DNA of 64,000 nucleotides, taken from positions 32,243,262 to 32,307,261 of the forward strand of contig NC_056034.1 in assembly GCF_004379255.2 (NCBI RefSeq), written 5' to 3'. The position numbers and the translations under genes were made by a program. Below, in pieces: positions 49,078 through 61,069 of this stretch (position 1 is the stretch's first letter; each line of letters begins with the position of its first letter). The notes beneath the pieces were generated by a model. That model searched no databases and was not told the origin of the DNA. It was given only the letters and a program-made list of their open reading frames with translations. Source of the DNA: Salvia splendens (Eukaryota > Streptophyta > Magnoliopsida > Lamiales > Lamiaceae).

Positions 49078-52000
49078 AGGAAGCTTCACGCAGTTGAGGG
49101 TCAGCGAAGCTAAGAGATGATTACAACAGAGAAAGGATTGCCAGCGCCTTGTCTACTGACCAGAAGCAGAAGATAGAGCAGAAGATGGATTTGAAGATGG
49201 ACGAATTGAAGAAGACATTCCTGAGTGCAATCGAGAAGAATGCACCACCGACTTCCCCAGCTGGGAACTACAAGGGTGCAGAACAGGGAAACCAAGGACC
49301 GAGCTATGACCAGCCTAATGACTTCGTGAATATGGAGCAAGTCAATGCTGCTGGGTATTACAATTCTAGTGGGCATTGGATCCAGGGGAGACAATGGGAT
49401 GCACCATGGAGGGACCATCCGAACTTTCGATGGGGAGATGGGGGCCAAAATCAAAACCAAGGTCCAAGTCAGAACCAATACCACTCTCACCCTAACCAGA
49501 ATTTCAACCGGAGCCCAGAAAATCCAAACAACCAGTTCAACTGGTCAGGAAGGAACCAACAATCCCATAGTCAACAACCTCAAAACCAACACCCACAAAA
49601 CCAGAACCAAAACCCTGTTTATGTACCACCCCACCAGAGAAACTTTCAAAATTACTAGAATCAGCCTAACTAGGGTCCGCAACATCAGCAAAACCAAAAC
49701 CAGTTCCAAAACTAGAACCAGAACCAATATCACCATGACCAGTACAACCCTCCTGGCCAGTATAACCAATACCCACCTAACCAGAACCAACAAAACTTCC
49801 AAAATTTCCAGCCCAACCAAAGTTCCCAGTATAACCAGCACCAATGCCCAAATCAGTCACAATATCCCAACAGGACAAGACGATCCATGGAGGACATGAT
49901 GGGAGAATTGCTCGCGTCGCAACAAGGTATCAAGGGCGAGTTGCAATCCCACAACGAAGTAGTGCACGGGATGCAAAATGCCCAGAAGGAACATAAAGCG
50001 AACATGGATATGATGAACAGGCAGTTGGCCCAACTGGCCAGTTCGGTGGGTGATTTGAGAGGAAATTCAGGGAAACTCCCTTCTACAGTCCATATACCCG
50101 AAAAAGAGAATGTTAGTAAGGTGACACTGAGGTCCGGCACAACCTATGAAGGACCCCAACCGAAAAAGCCAATGGAGAACCGAGTGGGATGAAAAAAATG
50201 GGCGATACCATTTCGTTGGAAGAGCTAAAGAAACCCATGCCTCGGATGCACGATCCGTTTTTCTTGGATGAAGAACCATCGAGGAACAGTGAAACCGGAG
50301 GCATGCAGCCCAAGGTGGACTCATCTAAGGAGAAGGAACTGACAAAGGAAACTCCAGCCCAGAATGCACCCGAGAAGGACTCCGGGAAGGCTATTGAGGG
50401 ACCGACGGAAGGAACTAAAAGGGAGAAGCCATTCCCTTTCCGTTTTGTTACCAAGAGAAAGAAAGAAAACCCAGTGGACTACATGTCAATTTTTGGGAAG
50501 CTGGATGTCACCATACCATTCCTCCAAGCCGTGAAGTTACTCCCGCTTGGGAAGTTCATCAAAGAGTTCATAGCTGAGAAGGCCCAGGAGAATGGAAAAA
50601 TCATGGTGGAAGGGATAGCGTCAGCAATAGTGTAGGAGAAGCTACCGTAAAGGTATGTTCACTCTACCTATAATTATAGGAGATGTAAAGGTTGAGCATG
50701 CAATGTGTGATCTGGGAGCGTCTATAAATGTCATGCCATTGTCAATCTATAACCGGTTGAAAGGAGTGAAGTTGACAAGTACTAGGGTGTTGATCCAACT
50801 GGCTGATAGGTCATGCATAAGTTCTGAGGGTGTTTTAGAGAATGTGTTGGTTAGAGTGCATGATTTTACCTATCCCGCTGACTTTTATGTGATCAAAATG
50901 AGTGAGTCTGAGGCTAGGGAATCTAGTGGTATCTTGTTGGGGAGACCATTTTTGAGAACAACCAAAACAATAGTAGACATGGCTGAGGGGACAATTTGCA
51001 TTCATGGGGAGAAATTTACTTTTGATATCAATGAGGCCATGAAGAAGCCTATCGACTCTGAAAATTTATGCTATGTTGATGTGATTGACCTCCTAGTCCA
51101 AGATTTTCTTGAGACTGAATTGTTGCAGGAGAAACTCCAAGCTTTAGATATGTATGAGCAGGCTAACGTAGAAGCTGCTGCATGGTGTGATCTGATCAGT
51201 AGCCAAGGGTTGACTGATGAAGAAATAGAAGGAGCGATCAAGGAATTTTGCCAGAAATCGGAGTTTATAGGAGCCACAGGGGCTCAACTACCGGCCAGTA
51301 TAGAGGAATCCTTAGGGGGAGAATTAGAAAAAGAAGGTGAAACTGAAAGAAACCCTCTACCCGAAGACACACTTCCACCCCAAGTTGAGCTGAAGAAACT
51401 GCCATCGAATCTGAAGTATGCCTTCCTCGGAAAGGAGAAGTCATATCCAGTGATCATCAGCAGCAGTCTTACAAAGGAACAAGAGGTTAGGCTACTGACT
51501 GTGCTGAGCAAGAACAAGAGAGCAATTGGATGGAGTCTTATAGATTTAGTGGGAATAAGCCCCGACGTCTGCATGCACCACATTAGGCTGGAGGAAGGAG
51601 CAAAGGCACACCGAGACGCGCAGAGGAAAGTAAACCCTAACATGCGGGAGGAAATAATGAAGGAAATCCTGAAGTTGTTGTCGCTAGGGATTATCTATTC
51701 AGTGCCAGACAGCGAGTGGGTCAACCCCATTCACATGGTCCCAAAGAAGTCGGGGATCCAAGTCGTTCAAAATGAGAGGAATGAGCTGATACCAACGAGG
51801 CTAGTCACGGGTTGGCGAATGTGCATAGACTACCGCAAGTTAAACAACGCAACCAGAAAGGACCATTTCCCTTTGCCTTTCATCGACCAAATGTTGGAGC
51901 GACTAGCTGGAAAGAAGTACTTTGTTTTCTAGATGGGTACAGCGGATATTTCCAAATTTACGTGGATCCTGAGGACCAGGACAAGACCACCTTCACTTGC

Positions 52001-54377
52001 CCATTCGGAACCTATGCATACAGACGCATGCCTTTCTGCCTATGCAACGCCCCAGGTACGTTTCAACGATGTATGATGAGCATATTATCCGATTTGATTG
52101 AGGACTGTATAGAGATATTCATGGATGGCTTCACGGTCTACGGAGACTCTTTCAACTCATGCCTTCATCATTTGGACATAGTTCTAGAGCGGTGTCAAGC
52201 AAAAAGTCTGGTTTTGAATTTTGAGAAGTGTCATTTTATGGTCACCGAGGGGATTGTTCTAGGACACGTGGTCTCAGAGAGAGGAATCCAGGTGGATCGA
52301 GCCAAGGTGGTTGTTATATTCAAATTGCCGTTCCCTACTGATCAGAAGGGGATAAGGGGTTTTCTGGGGCACGCCGGATTTTATCGAAGATTTATCATGG
52401 ATTTCTCCAAGATCGCCCAACCCCTTACCCGACTTCTTCAGAATGAAGTGGAGTTCGTTTTTGATGAGCAATGCAAGGCTGCTTTCAACCTTCTCAAGCA
52501 AAAAGCTGATATCCGCACCTATCATACAGGCTCCTGACTGGGACAATCCTTTCGAAGTAATGTGTGACGCTAGCGACTATGTAGTGGGAGCCGTACTGGG
52601 TCATAAGATCGATGGGAAGCGGTACGTAATTTTTTATGCATCTAAGACTCTGAATCAAGCCCAGCGGAATTACGATACCACTGAAAAGGAGATGCTGGCA
52701 GTGGTGTATTATTTCGAGAAGTTCCGGCCATACTTGTTGGGATCCAAGGTCATCGTATATACTGACCATGCAGCGATTAAGTATCTGATTGCCAAGAAAG
52801 AATCCAAACCCCGTTTGATCCAATGGGTACTCTTGTTACAAGAATTTGATTGGGAAGTGGAAGATAAGAAAGGAGTCGAGAACAAGGTGGCAGACCATTT
52901 GAGTAGAATAGTGCAAGATGGAAACAACGAAGAGGTGCACGACAAGTTTCCAGAGGAGCATTTATGTGAGGTGATTTTTGAGGTCAGGAAAATTGACTGG
53001 GAAGAAGTGATGAAGCTTACTGGCCAGTACGATACAGCAAGAGGGAAAGAAAAGGTAGGGCAAGAACCATGGTATGCAGACCTAGCCAACTACCTAGTGA
53101 CTGGAGAGCTGCCAGAAGTACCGAGTATTACCAAGGCCCAAAGAATGAAGATCAAGAGTGAAGCAAAATACTACTTTTGGGACGACCCCTATCTGTGGAG
53201 AGTGGGATCCGATCAAATGATAAGGAGATGCGTTCCTGACTAGGAGCAAAGGGACGTATTTACACATTGCCACTCCTTGGCATGTGGATGACACTTCGGT
53301 CCTAAGAAGACGGCAAGGAAGATTCTGGATAGCGGCTTTTATTAGCCAACGCTCAACAAGGACGCGTATGAGTTCTGCAGAAGTTGTGAGCGCTGTCAAC
53401 TGACCGGTGGGATATCTGCAAAAGATGAGATTCCCCAAGTTTCGGTAATTATCTGTGAGTTATTCGACATATGGGGAATGGACTTCATGGGTCCTTTTCC
53501 TTCGTCCTATGGCAATTTGTATATCCTAGTTGCAGTGGATTACGTCTCCAAGTGGGTAGAAGCCAAGGCCACAAGCACGTGTGAAGCAAGGGAGGTGGCC
53601 AAGTTTCTGAAGAGTCATATTTTCAGCCGGTTCGGAGTGCCAAGGGCGATCATATCGGACCAAGGTACACACTTCTGTAATCGCACAATTGAAGCCTTAA
53701 TGAATAAATACGGTGTGCACCACAGACTATCAAGCCCCTACCATCCACAAGCAAACGGTCAAGAGGAGATTTCTAACCGCGAGATAAAGAAGATTTTGGA
53801 GAAGACTGTCAACCCTTCGAGAAAGGACTGGAGTGCAAGGTTAGAGGATGCTCTATGGGCCTATCGTACAGCCTACAAGACCCCCATAGGAATGTCCCCG
53901 TACCAGATTTTTTTCGGAAAGATGTGCCACTTACCCGTTGGGATTGAGCACCGAGCATACTGGGCAGTACAACAAGTAAATGTGGATGCTGCAGCCTGTG
54001 AAGAGGAAAGGAAGCTGCAGTTGCAGGAGTTGGAGGAACTCAGATTGGAATCGTTCGACTCAGCCATGTGGTACAAGGAGCGAACCAAATTGTGGCACGA
54101 CAGGAATCTGAGGACCAAGGATCTCCATGTTGGGCAGAAAGTACTACTCTTCCAGTCGAGACTGAAGCTCATGCCTGGGAAACTCAAGTCGAAATGGACA
54201 GGGCCTTATATCATAACTGCACTCCGTTCTAATGGAGCGATGGAAATTTCAGGGAGTCTTCCTAACTCTGAACCTTTTATCGTGAATGGACATAGGCTGA
54301 AAATATTTAGGGAGAATAGTGAGGTGGGTGTAGTGGATGAGATTCCACTACAACCACGTACTTTGGCCGCATACTGA
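49078..54377 (+). pseudogene. Athila-A gag (rest)-PR-RT-RH-INT, degenerate
   Basis: Continues the gag interrupted at 36338. A deletion of about 50 bp near 49117 (relative to Athila-B) shifts the frame. The Q/N-rich part (from 49149) has three TAGs in 49659-49715, one of which (49713) is CAG in Athila-B. Retropepsin CDLGASINVMPLSIYNRL is near 50707. RT runs 51420-52160 with a frameshift near 51925 and FMDG instead of FMDD (52124-52129), abolishing a catalytic aspartate. RNase H and integrase follow with TAGs at 53241 and 53343 (both TGG in Athila-B). The integrase core to the C-terminus is open at 53478-54377 ([22 protein letters not shown]). Confidence 0.9.
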
Positions 54378-54942
54378 CCAATAGGATAGGAATTTGGAAT
54401 TCCACTGGGCCAATTCTTTTGAAAGTCTTCATATACTGGCCAAGTAGAGTTCCAAATTGCCTAAGAGATATGTAAATATTGTAAATACGTAGTTAATTTT
54501 CGCATGTAATATAATTTCTAAAAATCCAAAAAATATTTCCGGGCCTTAATTATTTTGGAGTATGCATTGACCACGAGATTACTTATCTGGTGCAACTCCA
54601 ATTTTATTTAAGTGTCTATTTTAACTAATTTCCGTATTAGGTAAGAATATGGGAAATTTGAATTATGGCTTTTGCAGCTTTGCAGGTGAGGCAGCGAAAG
54701 GACGGGCATTGTCCAATCAGAAGGCAGCCCGCTCAACCGTCTTCGACACGTGATAAGGGCGACCTGGAACCGCCAAATGCCGGTTGAAGTGACCTACAAC
54801 TGCACTCTCTCTCCCAAATAACCATACCGTCTCCCATTCTCCCTCACAAACCCTCATTTCCATTTTCTCTCTTCCAAATTTCCTTTCCATCTCCACCAGA
54901 AATCGAACCCAACTTTCCACCACCCAATCACCGTTTTCAACC
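54378..54942 (+). other. Athila-A spacer between pol and env-like ORF
   Basis: Non-coding counterpart of 43918-44464, highly similar, with a pyrimidine-rich stretch (CATTTTCTCTCTTCCAAATT) shortly before the ATG at 54943. Confidence 0.5.
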
Positions 54943-57771
54943 ATGGGAAGGAAATCATTCGCAACAAAAATCAAACCCCCTTCAAACCGCCGGGAAGAGG
55001 CCCCAGAAACACAACAGCCGCGAGAAGAACCATCGTCCACCCAACCACCGCCAAACCCACAACCATTAGAGCCGGCTCCGCAAGCACCAGCGATGATCTC
55101 TTTAGACGCAATGGCGGAGTTTCTTAGGCTGCAAGATTCGACCAGAAATTGGGCGGCGGAGTTGACAAATTTCTGCCGAATCGGAGGACAGGGGAGCGTG
55201 ACCGGAGCAAGCCCGGCAGTAACCGCATCAGAGACAAGCGCGCAGCCCACGGCACAACCTCCATCTACCATGCCGACTTCCCCAACGACTCCACAAGAAG
55301 AGGAATCTCCCACTGAAGTCGCACCGTCAGAACCCTCGGAACCCTCTCTGAGCCACCAAGAGACAAAGCCCATGGATGTTAACCCTATTACGGCCTATTA
55401 CGATTCTGATCCAGAAGAAAGGAATGAAAGGCTGAGGAAGGAGAAGCAAGGCCAAGAGGGAAGAAGTGCAGTTGAGGAGACGCCGGTCGCAGAAACCGTC
55501 CATCACGAAGTGGCTAGAGGGGAGATAGATCTGAACAAATCAACCCAGAAGCGGAACCTCATGACTGACGAGGAGTTCGATTCGATTGTGAACAGGGTGA
55601 ACCAAAGAGAAGAAGGCACGGCCTCGATGGCTGAGGGTCTAGACCTCGCATTGGGGGCAGTAGGAGAGAGTGAAGAGACATGGGTAGTACGTGTACCAGA
55701 AGGCCCAACCTACCAGCCTGGAGACCGAGCAGACGAAAGCCAAGCTAGGGAAGAAGAGATAATGCAGGAATCACCCCAGCCAGAAGCAGAGAGGGGTGAT
55801 ATATCTATTGAAGAACAGGAAACGGAAGCAAAGGAAGTAGAGCAGGAAATTGAAGTACCTGTCCCAGTAGGGCCTCCAGTAGTAAAACCAAAGGCCGTGA
55901 AGAGGCAGTTGATTTTGAAAGGCGATCCAAAGGCAGACCGGCCTAAACCAACAAGGGTGTCACAGAGATGCCTGGGAAAATGGGCAGCTAGCAAAGCCGA
56001 GGCAAACATAGCGGAAACTCCGGTAGAAATTGAAAGTGAAGGGGAACGGCCCACTCCCACAAAACCTGGAGAGGAGCTTCTACCTGCTACTGACCTGGAG
56101 GACGCTGATATGGAAATCGATGAAGCCCCTCAGGCACAAGGTGGCCAAGGCGAAGAAGCTGAGTCAAGTCCTATTGCCCAGGATGAGTCCTTAACTCAAG
56201 CAGAGGAGGAAGCCAGATATCAACAAGCAAGAAAGAGGAAGGGGAAGGCCCCAATTCAGAAGAAATCGGTCACCAAGAAGACTCGAGTAGTAAATACTGG
56301 AATAGTCATCAGGGAAGCTGCTCAGAGAACTCCGCCGAGCCGAAGGGAGTTGAGCGACAGCGAGTATAAGGCCAGTACCGAATCAGCCTCCGAAAGCGAT
56401 GTTTCTTTGGAGGATGAGGAGTACGCCGAACAACAGCTTCTGGATGATCATCGGGAGTTAGTCCACCCACCGGTAGAGAGATTAAGGTACCGGAGGTGGA
56501 CAGTGGACTTCACTGACTAGATAGCGGAGGAGATGAAGCTTTTTGAATCAAAGAAGCTGCAGGATGCTTTCGACAGCATGGATGATGGGAATAAGGACGT
56601 CAAATGCGGAAAGGTAATGCATTATCCCTCTTTGGATGAGTTGGGTGTCCGAGAACAGTTTCTAGCCTATTTGCAGGCATTAGGATTTGAATGGTTGTTG
56701 CCGAATGGAAACCCAGATATCTGTGTTAGGCTCGCAAAGGAATTCTTTACCACATTTCGGTTTAGGGTGACTACGGATTTGGATGTGGTTTCTATAAGTT
56801 TTAGGTTGTTTGGAGGAGACATAAGTATGCGTCTGATTGAGTGGACGGTTCGGCTGGGGATGTGCAGTCTTGAGGAGGCCATAGGGCCAGATTGGAGAAG
56901 TCAGGAACGGGGAATCCTCCGTAGACATGTCGATTTTGACCCACAGGAGGCTTGGGCAGAGTTAACTCATCCAGGTGGAGGGGAGTTTGTTTCAACCATC
57001 TCTCGCTCAATCCATTTCAATGACCCCATTTTACGTCTAGTGCAACTCCATCTAGATTTCAACTTGTTGGGCCAGTCAAACTCAGCCGTCCGTACCTCAA
57101 TGACGGAGTTATATCTGCTTTGGTGTGCAAAGCATGGACGGAGATTGCATCTAGGTTTCTGGACTGCGTACCAATGCCATTTGATCGCCACCCATCCTGC
57201 CCGAAATCTCACCATATGCAATATTCTGGGAGTATTTGTCTGGAACAACATCCTCGTTACAAAGGCTGAGGACTTATCCCATCTGACTATGGTAAGCCCC
57301 CCTGGGTTGTTTGATATACCATTCTTCATCCGCACAAATGTCGTGTACATGAGGGAAGGTGTCCCGCATTTCTACGCAATGGGACAAGAGGCTATACCAG
57401 TTGGTAGAGCTTCTGTAGGACAGAGAATGCAAGCTCAGAGGCAGGCGACTTTGGAGAGGACAGTGGAAGAAATGGGAGAGGAAAACCGACAGATGCGATC
57501 GGAGTTGACCAGGATAGCGTCCGTGATGGAGGAAATACTGAGGGAAGTAACCAAGGGAAAATAGGAAGGAGCAACCGGAGCCAGGGGTCATGAAGGCCAG
57601 TATACTGAACCAAATGTGCAAGAGGAAACAGAATCAGGGAACAAGAGTGCCGAGGTGCCGGCGGAAGCCGAGGAGCCGGCGAAGTCTGATGAGAACTAGT
57701 CCGAGAATGTAGAGGAACCACCGGAGAACCCACCTGCACCACCTGCACCGCGAAGGAGCAGGAGACACTGA
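54943..57771 (+). pseudogene. Athila-A env-like / ATHILA ORF1-type protein, three in-frame ambers
   Basis: One frame from ATG 54943 to TGA 57769-57771 (942 sense positions) interrupted only by TAG at 56518, 57562 and 57697. The N-terminal half is Pro/Glu/Ser-rich and low-complexity, with LDAMAEFLRLQDSTRNWAAE near residue 54 and basic KRKGKAPIQKKS. The second part has the conserved fold of Pfam ATHILA ORF-1 (PF03078-like): FGGDISMRLIEWTVRLGMCS, LHLDFNLLGQSNSAVRTSMT, ELYLLWCAKHGRRLHLGFWT. A short coiled coil (ERTVEEMGEENRQMRSELTR) follows. I see no signal peptide or clear transmembrane helix, so 'env-like' reflects position only. In Athila-B the third TAG position is CAG, so at least that stop is a decay mutation. 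Confidence 0.82.
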
Positions 57772-59562
57772 TGAACCCCCTACTGACCAATTAGTTTTCG
57801 TTTTAATTTTCAGTTTTTTTAGTTTTCCGTATTTTTGTTTTTGTTTTGGTATTTGTTTAGGTAGTATAATTTGTGTATGTGCGCAAACCCCATTCATAAC
57901 ACTTAGCCTATTCTATAGTCTAAGTGTGAGAAGTAAATGGTTTGCTACTGTGACGCATGTTCTGTTGTTTTTATGTTTTCATAAGCATATTGACTCACAC
58001 TTAGCCCACTACGTGGTCTAAGTGTGAGAAGTTTATGTATATACGTGTTTTGTAATTGTTGGAATCTGCTTAGGTTTTAAACTCTCCCACTTAGCCTATT
58101 TTATAGTCTAAGTGTGAGAAGTTTTAGTTTTTAGCGTGTCGTTTTGTTTGTCATGTTTGTGTGTCCACTGTACTGGCCATTACCTTTTCCACTTCACAGC
58201 CTTATCTGAGGGGGGACGCAATGGCCAGTATGACGTATGTGTACATGCGTGGGTTGTGTTTATGTTAGTGTTTTGTTAGGTCTAGTTTTTTTCTTTGATG
58301 TGTTGATTGGACTTAAAACTCAGCTGTCTTGAGCTAACGGTAAGGGGAATTGAGGAAGATACGACATGCTGGAAAACAGAAACCACCCCCGTTATTACCT
58401 CCTAGTCAGGATAGACGATGCAAGTATGAGAGAAAAGCCCATCCTTAGAGTCAAACACGAAAGCCCTCTTAAAATTTGAGTTATAAGCTTAAAGTGGAAC
58501 CACTTTCCACAATATCCAGAAAAGAAAGAGAGTGGTTGCCACAAAATGATTAGGGCGAAGTGACCGCGTGTGGCAAACACTGAAGGCAGTAGGAAACCCC
58601 CCTTAAAAAAAAGAAGAGAAAAAAAAACTACCAGTAGAACCCCTTTTCCTAACCATATATACCCAGATATACACCCCTAGCCACTGGGACTGTGTGTATG
58701 CAAGGCATGGAAAACAACTGGCCAGAAAGGTGTGCAAGAAAGAAGAATTCAACTGGAGGGAAGATTGGGAAGGTCGAGAAGAAAAAATGGCCAGAAATAC
58801 TTGACCACAAAAAAAGAAGGAATAAGGGTGGCGAAGCCACAAAAGAGATAAAAAAAGAAAGAAGAAGAAAGAATATGAGGAAAAATGGTAAGAAATACCT
58901 GACCACAAAAAAAGAGGGAATAAGGGTGGCGAAGCCACAAGGAGCTACTGACCAGTTGGAGGTTAATGTCAGAAACACAGGCCGAAAGAAGCAACAACCA
59001 AGAGCCCGAGTACACACAGTTTCCACGCACCAAATAAAGTGGAAATGTTTTGAACCTTAGAGCCTTAGAAACATCCACCCCAAACACTACAACCAATAGC
59101 CCCGTTACAAACCTTCAAGCCCTTCAGTAGCTGCACGTGAGATCTAAGTCCGAAGCATCTGTGGTCTAGCATTTAGAGAGAACAGTCCTAACATTCCCGG
59201 AGAGGTATGAGTGACTAAGTGAACCTAGTGTTTGGCCGAAAGTTTGGGCGATCTTGACGAGCGGATATACTGACTGGGAGAGAAAAGGGGGGCGGCGGAA
59301 GTTCAAGGCTGTCTAAGGCCGGATTGCACCTGATCCCGAGGGGAGGGATGGTTGAAAATATAGCCCGATCATTGTGTTATAGTTTTCTTGTTTTTGTTTA
59401 TGTTTTTGTGATCGTTTATGTTTCCTTTTCTTCCTTGCGTTGTAGCTTAGAGTCTAGTTTAGGATTGAGTCGGTCAGGGGAGTAACCAGGCTAGAATTCG
59501 ACTTATTTCTTTTTGTTTGTTCTTCACGCTTGAGGACAAGCATGTGGTAAGTGTGAGCAGTT
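57772..59562 (+). other. Athila-A long 3' non-coding region with hairpin repeats
   Basis: Counterpart of 45826-47621, about 5% diverged with indels. It holds three hairpins (57899-57927, 57997-58025, 58088-58114) and two tandem copies (about 58778-58842 and 58879-58940) of a unit ending GGGTGGCGAAGCCACAA. No credible coding frame on either strand. Confidence 0.75.
57899..58114 (+). repeat. Triple hairpin array in Athila-A
   Basis: Same layout as in Athila-B. The second unit has inner stem CCAC/GTGG where Athila-B has CCAT/ATGG, a compensatory pair of changes; the third unit differs from Athila-B only in the loop (TTT against TCT). Outer stems (A)CACTTAG/CTAAGTG(T) are kept in all six units. 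Confidence 0.85.
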
Positions 59563-61069
59563 TGATAAGTCGTATTCTAGGTCTTGGTTACTGGTCAGTA
59601 TGATGTGCATAATTGGATTATATCTGCAAAACAGTTGCTTAAGTGTGCAGGATGAGTGTTCTAGCCAGTAGGCAAAGCTTCAGATACTACAGGTGAAAAG
59701 GACGTCAGAACGATTACATACTGACCAGGATGCATGCAAAAAAAGGTTCGAGATGGAGAAGAAGGATAGCTGGGACTGGTCAACCGCAATTAAGGGCAGA
59801 GAAGTCATTTCGCAATGAGGTTTTACCCTAAAATCAAGGGCAAGCCTCCCTATAAAAGGAAGTCACTTAGAGAGATAAAGGGGAGGATCTAGACACCATC
59901 ATCACTCTTAGGTAGAAATCTCTCGGTAGTTCGGTTCTTCAGCCAAGTCCAGATTCTCATTCCTCACCACAGCCATGATTACCTGAGTTCCAGAAGTTCG
60001 CTAGAGTTCCAATTGTTCTCATTTCAGCCAGTGTGATCGTGGTTTAGCTGTTTCATCGCCTGGAGTGGCAAACAATCTTTAATCGCTTTCGTAGTTTATT
60101 TTCACTTGCTTTTCTTACGTTGGATCTGTGAAATTTTCTCTATTTTCTGACTTGAAGTATTTTGGTTGTGATCCAAACGTTTAATTGCTATGAATTTGCT
60201 CTTGATGTTTTCTTGCGTTTGATTTCCTTTCCTCCTGCCTAGATAACTTAGATTTAGCTGCATTAGTAATTTTCAAGTGTTACAAGCATGTTTTCATTCC
60301 CGATTGGTAGATCTGAGTTTATAAGTCTAGATACTTTTTAGATTTTGGTTCTGAAATGGTTAAGTGTGGAAATCTAGTTTACGTGAGTTTCGCCACCTTG
60401 CATGTCAACCAGTAAGCATGATTTACAGTTTCACTAGTGTAATTTTTGGATTTGATGTTTAAATCGGTGGATCTGAGTTGTGATTTGTTGAATCTGAAGT
60501 TGTTCATAGAGTCTGGATTGTTGTTTGATTTTCGATCATGTTGTTTGGAGAAGATGATGTCCACATCCTAGTTTTGGGACCACTTTTACTTTTTGGGTTA
60601 CTTTATGCTTTTGTCATTTACTTTTTCTACCTTTTCAGCTGCTACCCTACAGATCTGTCAGTCTAGTCACCTAACTACCTCTTTTCCTCTGATATTCCGT
60701 TTAGCTTTTTATAGTAATCCCGTATCTTACACATATTTTCAGAGACATAATGTCCGCTACTCTCACGTACACAGCTGCTTATCAGACGTCTCTCACACCT
60801 CCTAATCAGTAGAGTAACATCTTAACTTCCAGCCTAGATAAAGTCTCAACCCAAAGCGTGGTAGCTAACCAAACCCTTCCAGAATATCACCGCAATCACT
60901 CCAAATCGTCACCATCTCTGTGGGATTCGACCCCTACCTTCACTATACTACCCAGTAGAAGAGGGTTGAGGATTTATTGATACCAGGTTCAGGCTTAGCC
61001 AGGGATTCCATACTGATCAGTAGGATATACCTTCGCTTTAACGACACCTGACCGAAACCTGCTCTTTCA
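59563..61069 (+). repeat. Athila-A 3' LTR
   Basis: 1507 bp; TATA box TATAAAA at 59851-59857; ends CTTTCA followed by the TGGAT duplication. The first 170 bp are of the Athila-B 3' LTR type; the rest matches its own 5' LTR. Confidence 0.92.

Larger units (their letters stand above)
33969..61069 (+). mobile_element. Athila-A: Ty3/gypsy Athila-type element inserted in the Copia-2 RT
   Basis: Bounded by TG...CA LTRs (33969-35458 and 59563-61069) and a TGGAT duplication. The primer site TGGCGCCGTTGCCGGGGA, the order gag-PR-RT-RH-INT and a long env-like ORF after integrase mark the Athila lineage. It spans 27.1 kb only because Athila-B (12.74 kb) sits in its gag; its own length is about 14.4 kb. 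Stops, frameshifts, a gag deletion and a mutated RT active site make it defective. Confidence 0.93.

Noticed and set aside
49887..50192. Treating the Athila-A gag piece as a separate gene
   Set aside because: It is one section of a decayed gag-pol with frameshifts on both sides; Athila-B shows it as part of a continuous gag.
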